Assembly: GCF_001426185.1 (NCBI RefSeq)
Contig: NZ_LMRP01000001.1
Location: 1,466,765 to 1,530,764, forward strand
Origin: Rhodococcus sp. Leaf247
Lineage (GTDB): Bacteria > Actinomycetota > Actinomycetes > Mycobacteriales > Mycobacteriaceae
DNA length: 64,000 nt
Direction: 5' to 3'
Below are positions 52,924-62,047 of this stretch, in pieces. How positions within the stretch are numbered: the stretch's first letter is position 1; each line of letters opens with the position of its first letter. A program made the translations under genes and the position numbers. The notes beneath the pieces were generated by a model. The model was not told where the DNA came from. It ran no database searches and saw only the letters and a program-made list of their open reading frames with translations.

Positions 52924-54234
52924 CTACCGGCGTCGACGGTGACTGTTGCCGACGCAGCCGAGCACGTGCACACCCGAGAGACCCAGCTTGCCGACCGAAT
53001 GTCTCAGATCGCCCGATGTCGTCGACCCGAGCTGAGCCACCAGAAGGACGCCGTCGGCGACACCCGCCAGGACGGCCGCGTCGGCGGAGCACATCACCGG
53101 CGGTGCGTCGATCACCACGAATTCGAAGTACTCGTGAAGTTGCTTGACCATCTCGGTCATCGTCACGCGACCGAACAGCGCGCTGGACGACTCCTTGGCT
53201 GCGCCGGTTCCGATGATGCTGAGGTTGTCCAGGTCGGTCGGAACCACTACGTCGTCCAAAGATGCCTTGCCGGAGAGTAGTTCGCTCAGTCCCCGCCCCG
53301 GCCCCATTCCGAACAGGGTCGGTATCTTCCCGCCGCGGAAGTCAGCGTCGACAAGTGCGACCGACCTGCCGGTCTCCGCCAGCACCACCGACAACCCTGT
53401 CGCCACGGTAGTCGAGCCTGTCCCCGCTGCAGGCGCAGCGATCACGATGGTCCGGTGAGGAGTCGTCGTCTTCGACGCGAGGATCACCGTTCTGATCTCT
53501 CGGAACGCCTCCGCCGTGGCCGGATACGCCGGCCCCACGAGGAGCGACTCGGCGGACGACTTCTTCTGGCGCGGGATGATGCCCAGCACCGGCACACCGG
53601 CCGCCGCCTCGATGTCGTCGTCCGTCCGCACCGTCGAGTCCAACGCCGACCGCCCCACTGCCGCCGCGAGACCGAGCACCAGCCCGCCGAACAGCCCGAA
53701 CACCAGGTTGCGACCCCATCGCGGGGTGGACGGAGCAGCGGGCAGATCCGCGACGCCCGCCACCGTGGCCGTGGCGGACGGCGTCCCACCTGTCTTCGAC
53801 GTCTCCAATTCCTGCACCAGCTGACTCGTCTGAGACGCGATCGAATTGGCGAGGTCACGTGCCGAGACGGGGTCGGTGTCGGTGACCGTGACGTCGAGCA
53901 GCACCGACCCCGTCACCGCCGTCGCGGTGACCCTGGACATCACTTCTTCGGGCGAGATGGTCAACCCGAGTTCGTCGATGGCTCGCTCGGCCACCTGCTT
54001 GCCCACCGCCAGTCCCGCATAGGAGGCGACGCGTCCCGTCGAGAACAGACTCCCCTGGTACGCGTCGCTGATCGAGCCCGCACCCGTGGTGGAGATGAAC
54101 AACCGTGCTGTCGCGACGTAGGTCGGCGAGGACAGTGCGGACGCCCCGGCAGCAGCGCCGACCGCCAACAGGGCGCACAGCGCGACCGTGACCCAGTAGG
54201 TACGCCAGGCTGCGAAATACTCCCGTATGTCCAT
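52924..54234 (-). CDS. Wzz-like chain-length regulator with BY-kinase-like domain lacking the Walker A lysine
   Basis: 436 residues. Wzz N-terminus MDIREYFAAWRTYWVTVALCALLAVG, extracytoplasmic ISDAYQGSLFSTGRVASY, TM2 about 176-194. In the P-loop domain the Walker A position reads APAAGTGSTTV with Ser274 where the intact paralogue has Lys; A' VALVDAD and B FEFVVIDAPP are kept. The protein ends GNSHRRRR with no tyrosine cluster. The ATG at 54234 has GGGGAGA upstream; the frame beyond is rejected. Probably regulates chain length of the third glycan without kinase activity, or partners the intact kinase at 30600. Confidence 0.86.
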   Translation of the reverse strand: MDIREYFAAWRTYWVTVALCALLAVGAAAGASALSSPTYVATARLFISTTGAGSISDAYQGSLFSTGRVASYAGLAVGKQVAERAIDELGLTISPEEVMSRVTATAVTGSVLLDVTVTDTDPVSARDLANSIASQTSQLVQELETSKTGGTPSATATVAGVADLPAAPSTPRWGRNLVFGLFGGLVLGLAAAVGRSALDSTVRTDDDIEAAAGVPVLGIIPRQKKSSAESLLVGPAYPATAEAFREIRTVILASKTTTPHRTIVIAAPAAGTGSTTVATGLSVVLAETGRSVALVDADFRGGKIPTLFGMGPGRGLSELLSGKASLDDVVVPTDLDNLSIIGTGAAKESSSALFGRVTMTEMVKQLHEYFEFVVIDAPPVMCSADAAVLAGVADGVLLVAQLGSTTSGDLRHSVGKLGLSGVHVLGCVGNSHRRRR

Positions 54235-54444
54235 GACCCGGTCTCCCCGCGGAATGGGCCCAGCGATTGTGGCCGGGAATGTTTGCTCATAGTATGCGTG
54301 CATCGGATGAATGCGCAGTGCAACAACGGCACCCGAGAATTGTCACCGCCACGACCCGCTCCGAGACAGAATGGCTCTCGCAACCGAGTGATCGCCCTGT
54401 TTGTCGGGGTGCAAATAGGCAGTACGAATAGCGAACGAAGGTGT

Positions 54445-55443
54445 GTGTTGACCAAGCGGGCTCTCATCACAGGCATCACCGGCCAGGACGGCATGTATCT
54501 CGCCGAACTGCTGCACGGTAAGGGATACGACGTGTTCGGTCTGGTGGCCGGGCAGAACAACCCCAAGGCGGATCAACTCCGCATCACTCACCCCTACGTC
54601 GAGATCATCAGCGGGAACCTTCTCGACCTCGTCAGCCTCATTCGCGCTGTGGCCCATGCCAAGCCGGACGAGGTCTACAACCTGGGCGCCATCTCCTTCG
54701 TCGCCTACTCGTGGGAGAACGCCAGGCTCACCAGTGACGTCACCGGCGGCGGCGTGCTGAACATTCTCGAGGCAGTGCGCTTCTTTCAGGACAGCTCGGG
54801 ACGTGACGTCCGGTTCTACCAAGCGTCGAGCTCCGAGATGTTCGGCAAGGTCCAGGAAGTGCCCCAGAGCGAGTCGACTCTGCTGTGGCCGCGCTCCCCC
54901 TACGGCGTCGCCAAGGTCTACGGCCACTACATGACCATCAATTACCGCGAGTCGTACGGGATGCATGCCAGTTCCGGCGTGCTGTTCAATCATGAATCAC
55001 CGCGCCGGGGACCGGAATTCGTCACCAGGAAGGTTTCGCAGGCAGTAGCGCGCATGAAGCTCGGACTTCAGGACACGATCGCTCTGGGAAACCTGGATGC
55101 GAAGCGGGACTGGGGTTTCGCCGGGGACTACGTCGAGGCGATGTGGTTGATGCTGCAACACGATCACGCGGACGACTACGTCATCTCCACCGGCGTGACC
55201 CACTCCATCCGCGACCTTCTCGACATCGCCTTCGACGAGATCGGCATCTCCGACTGGAACGACCGGGTCGAGATCGACCCCGCCTTCATGCGGCCGGCGG
55301 AAGTGGACGAGCTCATCGGTGACTCCACCAAAGCGCGAGAGACACTGGGGTGGCGGCCCAAGGTCGGCTTCGACGAACTGGTCCGCATGATGGTGCGACA
55401 CGACATCGACGATCAGTCCAAGCGCGCAGCGGGTGGACTGTGA
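54445..55443 (+). CDS. gmd: GDP-mannose 4,6-dehydratase (second copy)
   Basis: 332 residues. ITGITGQDGMYLAELLHGKGYDV (G10-x-x-G-x-x-G16), QASSSEMFGKV (Ser129/130, Glu131), SPYGVAKVY (Tyr153/Lys157), FNHESPRRGPEFVTRKVS. After the second beta strand it reads GLVAGQNN; the Arg pair found there in many NADP-dependent members is absent, so cofactor preference may differ. Start is GTG 54445 or TTG 54448, both after GAAGG. Coupled to an O-acetyltransferase (GTGA overlap). It shares the NHESPRR family signature with the copy at 49982 but is clearly a separate paralogue. Confidence 0.92.
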   Translation: MLTKRALITGITGQDGMYLAELLHGKGYDVFGLVAGQNNPKADQLRITHPYVEIISGNLLDLVSLIRAVAHAKPDEVYNLGAISFVAYSWENARLTSDVTGGGVLNILEAVRFFQDSSGRDVRFYQASSSEMFGKVQEVPQSESTLLWPRSPYGVAKVYGHYMTINYRESYGMHASSGVLFNHESPRRGPEFVTRKVSQAVARMKLGLQDTIALGNLDAKRDWGFAGDYVEAMWLMLQHDHADDYVISTGVTHSIRDLLDIAFDEIGISDWNDRVEIDPAFMRPAEVDELIGDSTKARETLGWRPKVGFDELVRMMVRHDIDDQSKRAAGGL

Positions 55444-55988
55444 ACACGGCGACCTACTCGAGCACGCGCAAGGAACAGCTCGGCGAGCGTGTCTTCAACT
55501 TCCTGATCACCAACATCCCCTCCCACACGGTCCGACAGGGCTGGCTCCGCTTCTTCGGCGCCACTATCGGAACGGGGTCCTCCATCATGCTGGGGTCCAC
55601 CGTGCTCGGGCTCCGGCGGCTGGTCATCGGGAACAACGTCTCCATCGGCTCGTCCGTTCTTCTCGACGCCCGTGGCGGGTTGCTGATCGACGACGACGTG
55701 GTGATCGCCTCCGACGTTCACATCATCACTGGAGACCACGACGTCGACAGTGACGATTTCGCGGTACGGCTCGGGCCTGTCCACGTCGGACACCACGTGT
55801 GGATCGCCAGTCGCGCCACCGTCTTGCGGGACGTCGAGATCGGTGCCGGCGCCGTCATCGGAGCGTCGTCACTGGTGCGACGGGATGTCGCCGAGATGGA
55901 GATCGCCGCCGGCATTCCTGCGACGGCCCTCGGCAAGCGGACGTCCGCCCTCGACTACCACCCCACGTTCCGTCCTCTTCTCTACTGA
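55440..55988 (+). CDS. Hexapeptide-repeat (LbH) acyltransferase, paralogue of the one at 52320
   Basis: 182 residues from the GTG at 55440, which overlaps the dehydratase stop. Beta-helix repeats LVIGNNVSIGSSVLLDARGG and VGHHVWIASRATV with candidate catalytic His; C-terminal TSALDYHPTFRPLLY parallels STLDYHPAAPPILT of the paralogue. N-terminal KEQLGERVFNFLITNIPS corresponds to REQLGERLYNVVITRIPS. Predicted O-acetyltransferase acting on the 6-deoxyhexose or another residue of the third glycan. Confidence 0.88.
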   Translation: MNTATYSSTRKEQLGERVFNFLITNIPSHTVRQGWLRFFGATIGTGSSIMLGSTVLGLRRLVIGNNVSIGSSVLLDARGGLLIDDDVVIASDVHIITGDHDVDSDDFAVRLGPVHVGHHVWIASRATVLRDVEIGAGAVIGASSLVRRDVAEMEIAAGIPATALGKRTSALDYHPTFRPLLY

Positions 55989-56027
55989 TCCCCCACCAAA
56001 CCGCCGCACTACAGAGAGGGACACCCC

Positions 56028-57137
56028 GTGGTCGATCTCGCCCGCACGCGGCTGATCTACGTCGCACCGGCCGCCGGTCGAAGCGGCGTCGGTGACTACG
56101 CCGACGACTTCCTCGCCGAGGTAGCGCCTCACTTTCTCGACGTCGTCGATTACCGCATCGAGACCGAGGGCGCCGAGACCGTGCGTGAGGTCGTCGCCCA
56201 TGCCCGCCGGGTCCGTGAGCTGGTCGTGTCGACAGCGAAGCTCGGACCCACTCTGGTGCACGTCGAGCAGAGTGGTGGCTCGCTGTCGGTGTTCTGGGCG
56301 TCCCTGCTCCGGGGTGTGAACGTCACCGCGACCGTGCACGATCCGCCGTTCCCGGTGTGGTGGCCGTTCAAGACCAAGTTCGTCGGGCGTCACCGTCTGC
56401 TGCACCACGCCGTTCACTACCCGTTCCGCGCCGTCACGACGGTCCTACAGCGCCGGGTTCTGCGCGGCCGTACCGTCTTCGCGCTGACGACGATGGGCGC
56501 CGACAGCATCCGGGAGAAGTTCCCGCAGTCGACACCGATCGCGGCGCGCATCTTCGTGCCCGCCCGCCCAGATCTGACGCCACCCGCCGAACGCCCGCTG
56601 GCCGTCGGCTTGTTCGGCCACGTGTACCGAGGGAAGGGCTTCGACCTGATCGGCCGTCTCCGCGAGGAACTGGACGCCGACATCGACATCCGGGCAGCGG
56701 GTCGCGGAACGGCCGACCTGCCCCCTGTCGACGGTGTGACGCTGGTCGGCGAGGTCAACGGACCCGACGAAGACCGCTTCTTCGAATCCATCCGCCTGCT
56801 GCTGGTGCCCTATTCGAAGCACAACCCCTACGGCAAGGCCTACCCGGCGTCGAGTGCCGTCACCCGATCCTTCGCCTACGGCACGCCGATCGTGTGCATC
56901 ACCGAGGGCGCACTCGCCGAGACGGTCAGCCGAGGTGGCGCCGTCGGCGTCGACGGGGTGGACGACCTCGCGGCCGCCGTCCTGGACGTGGTCCGGGACA
57001 CCGCTAGCCTCGACCGACTCGGTCGCGAGGTGACAGAAATCCGTCGTGCCGATGCCATGAACCGATGCGCCGCAGTCTTCCTCGACGCGTGGGCTGCCTT
57101 GGCAGACGTCGATACACCCGAATATTCGACGCGATGA
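56028..57137 (+). CDS. GT4-like glycosyltransferase
   Basis: 369 residues. LIYVAPAAGRSGVGDYADDFL at the N-terminus is the acceptor loop of a GT-B enzyme; VHVEQSGGSLSVFWASLLRG, TATVHDPPFPVWWPF, and the donor domain LAVGLFGHVYRGKGFDLIGRLREEL. Near the C-terminus YGKAYPASSAVTRSFAYGTPIVCITEGALAE replaces a clear E-x7-E. The GTG at 56028 has GAGGGA upstream. First of a chain of five tightly overlapping genes that runs to 62047 and beyond. Confidence 0.82.
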   Translation: MVDLARTRLIYVAPAAGRSGVGDYADDFLAEVAPHFLDVVDYRIETEGAETVREVVAHARRVRELVVSTAKLGPTLVHVEQSGGSLSVFWASLLRGVNVTATVHDPPFPVWWPFKTKFVGRHRLLHHAVHYPFRAVTTVLQRRVLRGRTVFALTTMGADSIREKFPQSTPIAARIFVPARPDLTPPAERPLAVGLFGHVYRGKGFDLIGRLREELDADIDIRAAGRGTADLPPVDGVTLVGEVNGPDEDRFFESIRLLLVPYSKHNPYGKAYPASSAVTRSFAYGTPIVCITEGALAETVSRGGAVGVDGVDDLAAAVLDVVRDTASLDRLGREVTEIRRADAMNRCAAVFLDAWAALADVDTPEYSTR

Positions 57138-58315
57138 AAGCGCTCGACAGCCACCTCCTCCGCACGGGTGTGGCGTCGTTCTGGAACTACAGCGGCCGAC
57201 TCGTCGGTCTCGGCTGGACGTTCGCGCTGATCCACCAGCTCGGTATCGGGTCCTACGGGCAGTACGCCATCGCGGTGGCGACCGCCGCCATCGTCAACGC
57301 GGGCATCGACAACGCGTTCTTCGTGCGGTCCCTGCGGCTCGACGACGTGCGGTACCGACGGGAGCGGTGCGCACGAGTGCTGTTCGGTGCAGTCGTCGCC
57401 GTGGCCGGTGTCGTCGGCTTCACGATGTCGTTCGTCGTCGGATTCGCCGTCATGGTCGCCGCGGGCGAACTTCTCTTCAACACGTACAAGTCTCACCTCC
57501 TCCGCGAAGGCCGACCCGACATCGCCATGCGTTACGACGCAGTCCGACAGATCGCGAGCATCGGGCTCGGCGCCTCGTATCTCTATGCCGCGCAGGCACC
57601 GTCCTTGTCGACGGCCGGTGCGCTGTACGTCCTCCCCTACCTCGTCGTGGTCGGCGCGTGCTTGCGCTACATCCCCGGCCAGGTCCCCGCGTTTCCGGGT
57701 GGCCCCAAGGAATTCGCCCTGCTGTCCTTCGAAGCTCTGGCCGCGGCGCTGTACGCGCAGGGCGACGTGGTCGTCATCGGCTGGGTCGCCGGTGACGAGG
57801 TCGCCGGCTACTACTCCGTGGCACTCGTTGCCGCACTGGCGGTCTCGACCATCGGCCAGAACTACGCCAACACGTACCTCGAACAGATCCGAGCCGCGGG
57901 CGGTCACGTATCAGGAGCACCAGCCGTCCGCGATGTCGTGAAGGTCGGACTGCTGACGGGTGGTTCGATGGCCGCGATCGGTATCGGAATCCTCCTCTGG
58001 GGCGGCGCCGACTACACCGGGCACATCGCTCTGATCCTGTCGCTCTTCGTCGTCGCGCGTGCCGTCAACCACTCGTTCATCGTGGTGCTGTTCGTCCAGA
58101 AGCGCGACGCTTTCCGCGTCAAAGCAACTGTTGCCGTTGCCCTCGCGAAACTCGCCGCCCTGGCTCTTCTGGTCGGCCCGCTCGGTGGATACGGCGCCGC
58201 CGCGGCCTGCGTGGTGTGCGAAGCGGCTCTCCTGATCGTCTACTACCGCGCAGTCCACGGCACAGCAACGACGCTGCCGACAGACCTACCGCACCAGGAC
58301 AAGGTGGCTCGATGA
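57134..58315 (+). CDS. wzx: Wzx-like flippase (third locus)
   Basis: 393 residues with about 11-12 transmembrane helices; somewhat shorter than the other two Wzx proteins. MOP-type pattern SFWNYSGRLVGLGWTFALIHQLGIGSYGQYAIAVAT and later LAAALYAQGDVVVIGWVAGDEVAGYYSVALV. The ATG at 57134 overlaps the preceding stop (ATGA). Flips the lipid-linked repeat of the third glycan. Confidence 0.85.
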   Translation: MKALDSHLLRTGVASFWNYSGRLVGLGWTFALIHQLGIGSYGQYAIAVATAAIVNAGIDNAFFVRSLRLDDVRYRRERCARVLFGAVVAVAGVVGFTMSFVVGFAVMVAAGELLFNTYKSHLLREGRPDIAMRYDAVRQIASIGLGASYLYAAQAPSLSTAGALYVLPYLVVVGACLRYIPGQVPAFPGGPKEFALLSFEALAAALYAQGDVVVIGWVAGDEVAGYYSVALVAALAVSTIGQNYANTYLEQIRAAGGHVSGAPAVRDVVKVGLLTGGSMAAIGIGILLWGGADYTGHIALILSLFVVARAVNHSFIVVLFVQKRDAFRVKATVAVALAKLAALALLVGPLGGYGAAAACVVCEAALLIVYYRAVHGTATTLPTDLPHQDKVAR

Positions 58316-59424
58316 AAGCGGCATTCCTGCTCGCGAAGGACCCCGGGTTCGAGTCCACCGGGGACCTGACGATGGCCAATCTCGTGATGACGCTGGCCCG
58401 CAGCTCGTACGACGTGACCGTCATCTGCCTGTCCGGCAGACCGGAGGTGCAGGAGTGCGGCGTCGTGCGGATCGCGAAGACGTCGCCGCGAGTGACCGAT
58501 CTCGTCGGCCGCAGTCTGCGCAGCAGGCGCAGCCTCGTCCACACCCGGTTCACGTCGGACCCGCTGGTCCAGGCGGTCGACAACGATGATTCCGACATCG
58601 TCGTCGCGGACCACAGCTACATGGCAGAAGCGTTCCTGCAGTCCTCCCGCGCCCACACCCGCCGGCACGGCGACCCCATCCTTGCTGTCAGCACCGTCGT
58701 GTCGGAGACGTTGGTGTGGAAAGCGACTCGGGGAATGCTGGGTCGAGTGGACTCGCACCGCATCGTGCGGGACGAGTTACGTGTCGCGCGCCAGGCGTAC
58801 ACCGTCGGCACCTACGACGAGGAAGAAGCGCAGTTCTACTCCGACCACGGAGTTCGCCGTGCGCACTGGCTCGATCTCACCCTGCCGCCGGTCGCGCAGG
58901 TGGACATCGGCGACTCGGGCCCCCGCCTCGTGTTCCTGGGTGATCGCCAGTGGTCACCCAACCAGGAGGCATACGAGCGCCTGCTGACGTGGTGGCCGGA
59001 CATCGCTCACGGCATCGACGGTGCGGAGCTCCGAATCGTGGGCTCACCGGGGCCCGGCAAGGCCTTACCGCTGCCCGCCGGTGTGAAGGACATGGGCTTC
59101 GTCGACGATCTGGGCGCGTTCCTCTCGACGTGCCGCGCCATGGTCGCGCCCATCGTCACCGGCGGCGGCGTCCGGGTGAAGATTCTCGACGCTGCCAGCC
59201 GCGGCATGCCCGTCGTCGGCACCAGTGCCGCCGTCGGATCCCTCGGACCCGTTCTGGGTATCGACGGCATCGACGACAAGCACGAGTTCGTCCAGCGCTG
59301 CCGCCGTTACCTCCTGGATCGCTCCGCGGCGGTATCCGACGGTGACGCCCTGTACCGCACCAACTCCGATCGATGGAACGACGGCGCACCGCACCGTGCG
59401 GTGCAGGAGTGGTTGGCACCGTGA
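58312..59424 (+). CDS. GT4-like glycosyltransferase
   Basis: 370 residues. Acceptor part MKAAFLLAKDPGFESTGDLTMANLVMTLA; donor part LVFLGDRQWSPNQEAYERLLTWWPDI and a C-terminal MVAPIVTGGGVRVKILDAASRGMPVVGTSAAVGSLG, the G-x-G-x-[R/K]-x-K-x-x-x-A-x-x-x-G-x-P form common in GT4 proteins of exopolysaccharide loci. AAGGTGG precedes the ATG, which overlaps the wzx stop. Sugar specificity unknown. Confidence 0.86.
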   Translation: MKAAFLLAKDPGFESTGDLTMANLVMTLARSSYDVTVICLSGRPEVQECGVVRIAKTSPRVTDLVGRSLRSRRSLVHTRFTSDPLVQAVDNDDSDIVVADHSYMAEAFLQSSRAHTRRHGDPILAVSTVVSETLVWKATRGMLGRVDSHRIVRDELRVARQAYTVGTYDEEEAQFYSDHGVRRAHWLDLTLPPVAQVDIGDSGPRLVFLGDRQWSPNQEAYERLLTWWPDIAHGIDGAELRIVGSPGPGKALPLPAGVKDMGFVDDLGAFLSTCRAMVAPIVTGGGVRVKILDAASRGMPVVGTSAAVGSLGPVLGIDGIDDKHEFVQRCRRYLLDRSAAVSDGDALYRTNSDRWNDGAPHRAVQEWLAP

Positions 59425-60821
59425 GTCCCCGCACGGCGTCCCTGCTCGTGGGACTTCTCGGAGCCGTCGTGGCCGTGGCGGTGGGGCTGCTGTCCGGAGC
59501 GAGCACCACCGCGGCACGCCTGCTGGCGATCGCCGTCATCGGCATGGTGGTCGGTATGACGGTGACCCTGGCATCGCCTCGTATCGTCTACGCAGCATTG
59601 GCATTCACGCTCGGCGGCATCCCGTTCGCCGTGATCCCGGGCGCCGGTCCCGCCGTTCTGCTGCTCGCGGTGGCGGTGTGGGCAGCGGTGCTCACCCATC
59701 CACCTCCGAACTGGCGTATCCGGACTCTCGACGTGTCGGTAGCTCTCCTCCTGCTCGTCTCACTCGCGTCCGTCACCGAGAGTGCAGCGAGCAGTGTGCA
59801 TGTCACGGAATTCCTCAAGTGGGTGGTCGCGACGTCGGTGATGTTCCCGCTCCTGCGTCTAGGCGCCACCGATCTCCGTCGTTTCGGGCTCGCCTACGTC
59901 TGCGGAGCGGTTGTCGGCGGCGGCTTTTCGCTCCTCCTCGTGTTCGTCGATCGCACCGGCTCCCTGATCGGGATCCTTTCGCCCATCGGGTACGGGGCCA
60001 CCGGCGCGACCGGTACGACACTGCGGTCGTTCCAGGTGGACGGAGCATCCATCACCCGCCTGGCCGGCACGTACGTGGACCCGAACGTCGCCGGCATCTT
60101 CCTGTTCCTCGGCCTCACCCTCGCGCTGGCACTCACGCGCGGATGGGTACTCGTGCTGTCCGGCAGCATCATCGGGCTTGCCCTGATAGCCACACTGTCG
60201 CGGTCGGCCATCCTGTCGGCGATCGTGGCGCTCGCCGTCTTCCTGGCGTTCCAGCGCCTGACCGCCCTGACGCGAGCCATGGTCGTCGTCGCGACACTGG
60301 CAGGAACCGCCGTCGCGCTGGCCGTCCCGGCCGTCAATAGTCGCTTTCTCAACAGCTTCGGTTCCTCCGATCGAGGCACCAGCGACAGGGCGAGGGCATT
60401 CCACGACTTCCTGCCGTCGATGGACGGTCACTGGTTGTTCGGCCGAGGATGGGGCGCGATCGAATTGATCGACGAGGTCGCCGGCTACAACGCCAACTAC
60501 GTCGCCAACACGCCGCTGCTGACGCTCTACCGCGGAGGCATCTTTGTCGGGGTCGCCTTCCTCGTTCTCCTCGTGGTGGGGGTGGTGGCTGCCTACCGGC
60601 ATCTGCGAGCGAGCACCCACTGGCAGTCCGGTGTGATCGGTGCGGCCTTCGTCGGATTCACGCTCGTGGCCTTGCAACTCGACTTCCCGGTGGTCACCAA
60701 CCCGGTGGTCACCATGATGTTCTCGGTCCTGCTGGCCATGCTGGCCGCCAACCCGACACCCACTCCGGACGACACCGCCGTCGAACCCGACCATGCCCGA
60801 CTGCAGGAGGTTCCGCGGTGA
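59421..60821 (+). CDS. wzy: Wzy/O-antigen ligase-like polymerase (third locus)
   Basis: 466 residues with about 11-12 transmembrane helices. WaaL/Wzy_C-type elements: LAGTYVDPNVAGIFLFLGLTLALALTRG, LSRSAILSAIVALAV, and the large outer loop with GSSDRGTSDRARAFHDFLPSMDGHWLFGRGWG, typical of O-antigen ligase/polymerase proteins. GTG at 59421 overlaps the GT stop and has AGGAGTGG upstream. Polymerises or ligates the third glycan. Confidence 0.85.
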   Translation: MSPRTASLLVGLLGAVVAVAVGLLSGASTTAARLLAIAVIGMVVGMTVTLASPRIVYAALAFTLGGIPFAVIPGAGPAVLLLAVAVWAAVLTHPPPNWRIRTLDVSVALLLLVSLASVTESAASSVHVTEFLKWVVATSVMFPLLRLGATDLRRFGLAYVCGAVVGGGFSLLLVFVDRTGSLIGILSPIGYGATGATGTTLRSFQVDGASITRLAGTYVDPNVAGIFLFLGLTLALALTRGWVLVLSGSIIGLALIATLSRSAILSAIVALAVFLAFQRLTALTRAMVVVATLAGTAVALAVPAVNSRFLNSFGSSDRGTSDRARAFHDFLPSMDGHWLFGRGWGAIELIDEVAGYNANYVANTPLLTLYRGGIFVGVAFLVLLVVGVVAAYRHLRASTHWQSGVIGAAFVGFTLVALQLDFPVVTNPVVTMMFSVLLAMLAANPTPTPDDTAVEPDHARLQEVPR

Positions 60822-62047
60822 CCGATACCCCCGCTCCCGTCACCGCACCACCGACTCAGCGCAAGGCCTGGATCGCCGGGCTGGAAGGCCCCCGCGGTAT
60901 CGCCGCGATCTGCGTCGTCCTCGCCCACGTGTCCGTCGTGTACGCCCCGAACATCGTCGAGTCGACACGCATCGACTTCCTCGGCCAGGCCCTCACGTTC
61001 TTCTTCGCGCTGTCCGGTTTCCTCCTGTACCTGCCCTACGTCACGCGCTTCGCCAACGGTGCGGCGTATCCGAACACGAAGCGCTACTTCGCCGCTCGCA
61101 TCCGACGAGTGTTCCCCGCCTACATCGTCATCTTCCTGATCGTGAACTTCGTACTCGGCGCGGGCTACGTCGTCAATCCGGTGACGAACGGGTGGGACCA
61201 TTCCGACAACGGCACCGGCACCATCACCGCGCCTCTCCCCCTGCTCGCCCACCTGACCCTGACGCAGTCGTACTTCCCGAGCACCCTGCAGACCGGCATC
61301 AACCCCGCCTGGTCGCTGAGCACGGAGTGGGGTTTCTACCTCGTACTCCCGCTCGCCGGCTTCCTGCTGTTCCGGTTCGGCCGCGGAGGCCGTCACCCCT
61401 TCGTCACGGCGCTGATACCGGCGGGGGCGCTCATCGCGCTCGGACTGATCGCGAACACCGTGGTCGGCCGGCTGCAGCACGCGAGTGGTCTCCCGCCGCT
61501 CGAGCAGTACTGGGGACCCAACTGGATCGCGGTGTTCTCCCGCAGCTTCCTCGCACTCGCCGACAACTTTGCGTGGGGCATGGTGGCGGCCGTCGTCTAC
61601 GCCGCGATTGCCCGAGGAGCCTTCTCACGCTTGTCGACGCCGCGACTGTCGGCAGTTCTCATCAGCATCACCATCCTCGCGACATCGGCCTCGATGCTGG
61701 TGTTCGCACTCGGATCTCGCTACACCGCATCGGTGTTCGCGATCGCGTCGTGTGCCTTCATTCTCTCGATCGTCGCGCCGCTCGGCCGCGGCGAGGACTC
61801 CCGGCTCGCGAGGTTGACCGACTGGGCACCCCTCAAATACCTGGGCATGGTCTCGCTGTCCTCGTATCTGTGGCACTACCCGGTCCTCGTCCTGGTGGGC
61901 CGTGCCGGCGTTCCCATCCCGCCCACGGCCCTCGGCCTGCTGTGGGGACTCGTGCTGGTCATGTCCATCACGGTGATCCTCGGGTCGCTGACCTACTACC
62001 TCGTGGAACGACCGATGATGCGGTGGCGGGCCGGACGCACCGCGTGA
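60818..62047 (+). CDS. Membrane acyltransferase 3 (OafA/YrhL-like)
   Basis: 409 residues with about ten transmembrane helices. Family signatures: LEGPRGIAAICVVLAHVSVVY (catalytic-type His), FFALSGFLLYLPYV, RIRRVFPAYIVIFLI, NPAWSLSTEWGFYLVLPLAG. No SGNH domain is fused. Expected to move an acetyl or other acyl group across the membrane to the glycan. GTG at 60818 has AGGAGG at 60805-60810 and overlaps the polymerase stop. Confidence 0.9.
   Translation: MTDTPAPVTAPPTQRKAWIAGLEGPRGIAAICVVLAHVSVVYAPNIVESTRIDFLGQALTFFFALSGFLLYLPYVTRFANGAAYPNTKRYFAARIRRVFPAYIVIFLIVNFVLGAGYVVNPVTNGWDHSDNGTGTITAPLPLLAHLTLTQSYFPSTLQTGINPAWSLSTEWGFYLVLPLAGFLLFRFGRGGRHPFVTALIPAGALIALGLIANTVVGRLQHASGLPPLEQYWGPNWIAVFSRSFLALADNFAWGMVAAVVYAAIARGAFSRLSTPRLSAVLISITILATSASMLVFALGSRYTASVFAIASCAFILSIVAPLGRGEDSRLARLTDWAPLKYLGMVSLSSYLWHYPVLVLVGRAGVPIPPTALGLLWGLVLVMSITVILGSLTYYLVERPMMRWRAGRTA

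Noticed and set aside
53455..54444. N-terminal extension of the second GDP-mannose dehydratase
   Set aside because: It lies antisense to the Wzz-like gene; the Rossmann motif begins immediately after the start at 54445.
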